Assembly: GCA_964432595.1 (NCBI GenBank)
Contig: CAYSOF010000031.1
Location: forward strand, 4,887 to 68,886
Direction: 5' to 3'
DNA: 64,000 nucleotides
From: DASYLJ01 sp964432595
Lineage (GTDB): Bacteria > Desulfobacterota > Binatia > DP-6
The translations under genes were made by a program, and so were the position numbers. The notes below the pieces were generated by a model that worked only from the letters and a program-made list of their open reading frames with translations, made no database searches and was not told where the DNA came from. Positions 62,546 through 64,000 of this stretch are shown piece by piece (position 1 is the first letter of the stretch; the number at the start of each line of letters is the position of its first letter).

Positions 62546-63688
62546 TCAGACGACACCACGCGAGCGCAGGCCGGCGATCGCGTCGGCCGAATACCCGAGT
62601 CCCCCGAGCACGTCGTCGGTGTGCTCGCCGAGATCGGGCGCCGGCGTGCGGAAGGTCGGCGGCGTCGCCGACAGCTTGATCGGGTTCCCGAGCGTGCGGC
62701 GACGCTCGCCGCGCTTGTCGGCGAGCTCGACGACCATCTCGCGGTGACGCACGTGCGGGTCGTCGAGCGCCTCGGTCAGCGTGGCGACGGGGCCGAAGCA
62801 GATGTCGATGTCGGCGAAGCGCGACACCCACTCGGCCATCGTCTCCTCGCGGAACTTGGCGCGCACGCGCTCGAACATGGCCGCGCGCTCGGCGCCGTCG
62901 GCGAACTGCTTCTCGACGAGCTCGGGCATGCCCAGCTCGTGGCACAGGCGACGCCAGAAGTGCGGCTCGAGCGCGCCGACGGTGACGTGGCGGCCGTCCT
63001 TCGTCTCGTAGACGGCGTAGCAGGGATAGCGGCCGGTCAGCATGGTGTCGCCGCGTCGCGGCTCGAGGCCCTGGCCGAGCAGGTTGAAGACGTTGATCAC
63101 CTGCCACGCGACGGCGCCGTCCATCATGCCGATGTCGACGAACTGTCCCGCGCCGGTCGACTCGCGCGCGAGCAGCGCCGCGAGGATGCCCGCCGCCGCC
63201 ATCAGCGCGCCGCCGCCGAGGTCGGCGATCTGCACGCCGGGAATGGCCGGCGGCCCGCCGGCGGTCCCGGTGACGTCCATCACGCCCGCGAAGCCGAGGT
63301 AGTTGACGTCGTGCCCTACGCGATCGCGATACGGCCCGTCCTGCCCGTACCCGGAGATCGAGCAGTAGACGATCCGCGGATTGAGGCCGCGCAGCGTCTC
63401 GTAGTCGACCCCGAGCTTCGCCGCGCCGCCGGGCCGTCCACCTTCGAGGACGACGTCGGCCTCCTTGGCGAGCCGGTGGAAGATCTCGCGACCTTCGGGC
63501 GCCTTCAGATTGAGCGACAGGCTCCGCTTGTTTCGCCCGAGCAGCGGAATGCCCATGCCCATCGGATCGGTCGGCGAATAGACGGTCAAAACGTCCATGC
63601 CGAGGTCGGCCAACAGCACCGAACAGAAGGGTCCCGGCAGCTGCCGGGACAGGTCCAGCATCTTGAACTTCGAAAGCGCCCCGCTCAT
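62546..63688 (-). CDS. Family III CoA transferase (CaiB/BaiF type)
   Basis: The 380-residue protein has the family start KFKMLDLSRQLPGPFCSVLLADLG, the catalytic Asp127 in DRVGHDVNYLGFAGV, and GRNKRSLSLNLKAPEGREIF. It moves CoA between carboxylic acids via an Asp thioester. As the first gene of the operon it probably activates the substrate acid. The substrate is unknown. Confidence 0.9.
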   Translation of the reverse strand: MSGALSKFKMLDLSRQLPGPFCSVLLADLGMDVLTVYSPTDPMGMGIPLLGRNKRSLSLNLKAPEGREIFHRLAKEADVVLEGGRPGGAAKLGVDYETLRGLNPRIVYCSISGYGQDGPYRDRVGHDVNYLGFAGVMDVTGTAGGPPAIPGVQIADLGGGALMAAAGILAALLARESTGAGQFVDIGMMDGAVAWQVINVFNLLGQGLEPRRGDTMLTGRYPCYAVYETKDGRHVTVGALEPHFWRRLCHELGMPELVEKQFADGAERAAMFERVRAKFREETMAEWVSRFADIDICFGPVATLTEALDDPHVRHREMVVELADKRGERRRTLGNPIKLSATPPTFRTPAPDLGEHTDDVLGGLGYSADAIAGLRSRGVV

Positions 63689-63712
63689 GTCCGACCCGAT
63701 CGACTACCAAAC

Positions 63713-63722
63713 AACGATCGTT
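63713..63722. promoter_or_regulatory. Palindrome AACGATCGTT upstream of the CoA operon
   Basis: A perfect 10-bp palindrome lies 25 bp before the CoA transferase start. Its place suits a TetR- or FadR-like repressor site; no regulator gene is in the window. Confidence 0.35.
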
Positions 63723-63735
63723 CGATACAAATAGT

Positions 63736-63760
63736 CGAGCCACGACCATGTCGTGGCTCG
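63736..63760. terminator. Strong hairpin upstream of the CoA operon
   Basis: CGAGCCACGAC-CAT-GTCGTGGCTCG gives an 11-bp stem with a CAT loop. It could end a gene beyond the right edge or act as a leader hairpin for the CoA operon. The rest of 63761-64000 shows no convincing gene. Confidence 0.45.
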
Positions 63761-64000
63761 GGGACTAGTGTAGCGGGCGTTTCCGCCCACCCAGCATGCC
63801 GCGGCCGGCGGAGCCGGCGCGGCACTGCTGCCACGCCCGCGATATCCCAGCCCCAGAGCGAAGCCGTCGGTCCGGGGCGCTGACCGTCGCTCGCACCTGT
63901 GGCGCTGGGGTGGTGTCGTGCGTGGCCGGGTGGTGGGTCTCCCGAGCGAGCGCGTAGCGAGATGGCCACCGTCCCCTCCCGGGGTCGACCAACGACGCAG

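Overview
The window is a dense, GC-rich (about 70 percent) bacterial chromosome segment carrying about 55 protein genes and one tRNA. Several traits point to an uncultivated deltaproteobacterial-type lineage, most like Candidatus Binatota or a relative of Myxococcota. These are Myxococcus-type cysteine-rich secreted proteins, an F420-type (DUF385) oxidoreductase, a tryptophan-tryptophylquinone (TTQ) amine dehydrogenase operon, an Mla lipid-transport operon, and a CoA-transferase / acyl-CoA dehydrogenase / MaoC / DUF35 cluster. The lineage is an inference from gene content, since no rRNA or single-copy phylogenetic marker set was analysed.

Layout. 1-5.3 kb: two convergent genes for secreted multi-domain proteins, one with 14 disintegrin-like cysteine repeats (cut by the left edge) and one a matrixin-like zinc protease. 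5.3-9.7 kb: a redoxin and DsbD-N pair, a cupin, an XRE regulator, a lipoprotein, an MBL-fold lipoprotein and a DoxX protein. 9.8-13.7 kb (minus strand): F420-type oxidoreductase, amidohydrolase, PEP-mutase/isocitrate-lyase-like enzyme and an Ada/AlkA DNA-repair fusion. 13.8-17.7 kb: a three-gene cassette of MurL-like PP-loop protein, DegT aminotransferase and GT4 glycosyltransferase. 18.0-21.4 kb: the TTQ amine dehydrogenase operon (mauB-E-D-A-like genes plus a monoheme cytochrome c), followed by a P450. 22.7-29.8 kb: UbiB-like kinase, two radical SAM enzymes, a Ser/Thr-rich secreted protein and a glycosyltransferase. 29.9-31.8 kb: an S9 peptidase lipoprotein.

32-42.2 kb is a signalling block: a membrane hybrid histidine kinase next to tRNA-Arg(TCG), then a 1920-residue kinase with nine near-identical HAMP-type repeats, translationally coupled to a second hybrid kinase. 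42.2-46.6 kb holds a DUF4126 membrane protein, a bactofilin, an SDR, a small protein and a CPA2 antiporter fused to UspA domains. A 160-bp TA-flanked palindromic element, probably a MITE of the Tc1/mariner-IS630 type, lies 15 bp before the antiporter start codon. 46.8-53 kb: acs, cysS, a DUF4124 protein and a GH57 enzyme. 53.1-57.3 kb: two envelope proteins leading into mlaE-mlaF-mlaD. 57.3-57.9 kb: an acyl carrier protein with an extra C-terminal domain.

58.3-63.7 kb (minus strand) is one compact operon: CoA transferase, thiolase-fold/DUF35 fusion, acyl-CoA dehydrogenase, two hot-dog hydratases and an SDR. It looks like a complete activation and beta-oxidation-type route for an unknown acid. 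The most unusual features are the disintegrin-like repeat protein, the compact TTQ operon, the palindromic element, the HAMP array, and two genes whose conserved N-termini have no ordinary start codon.
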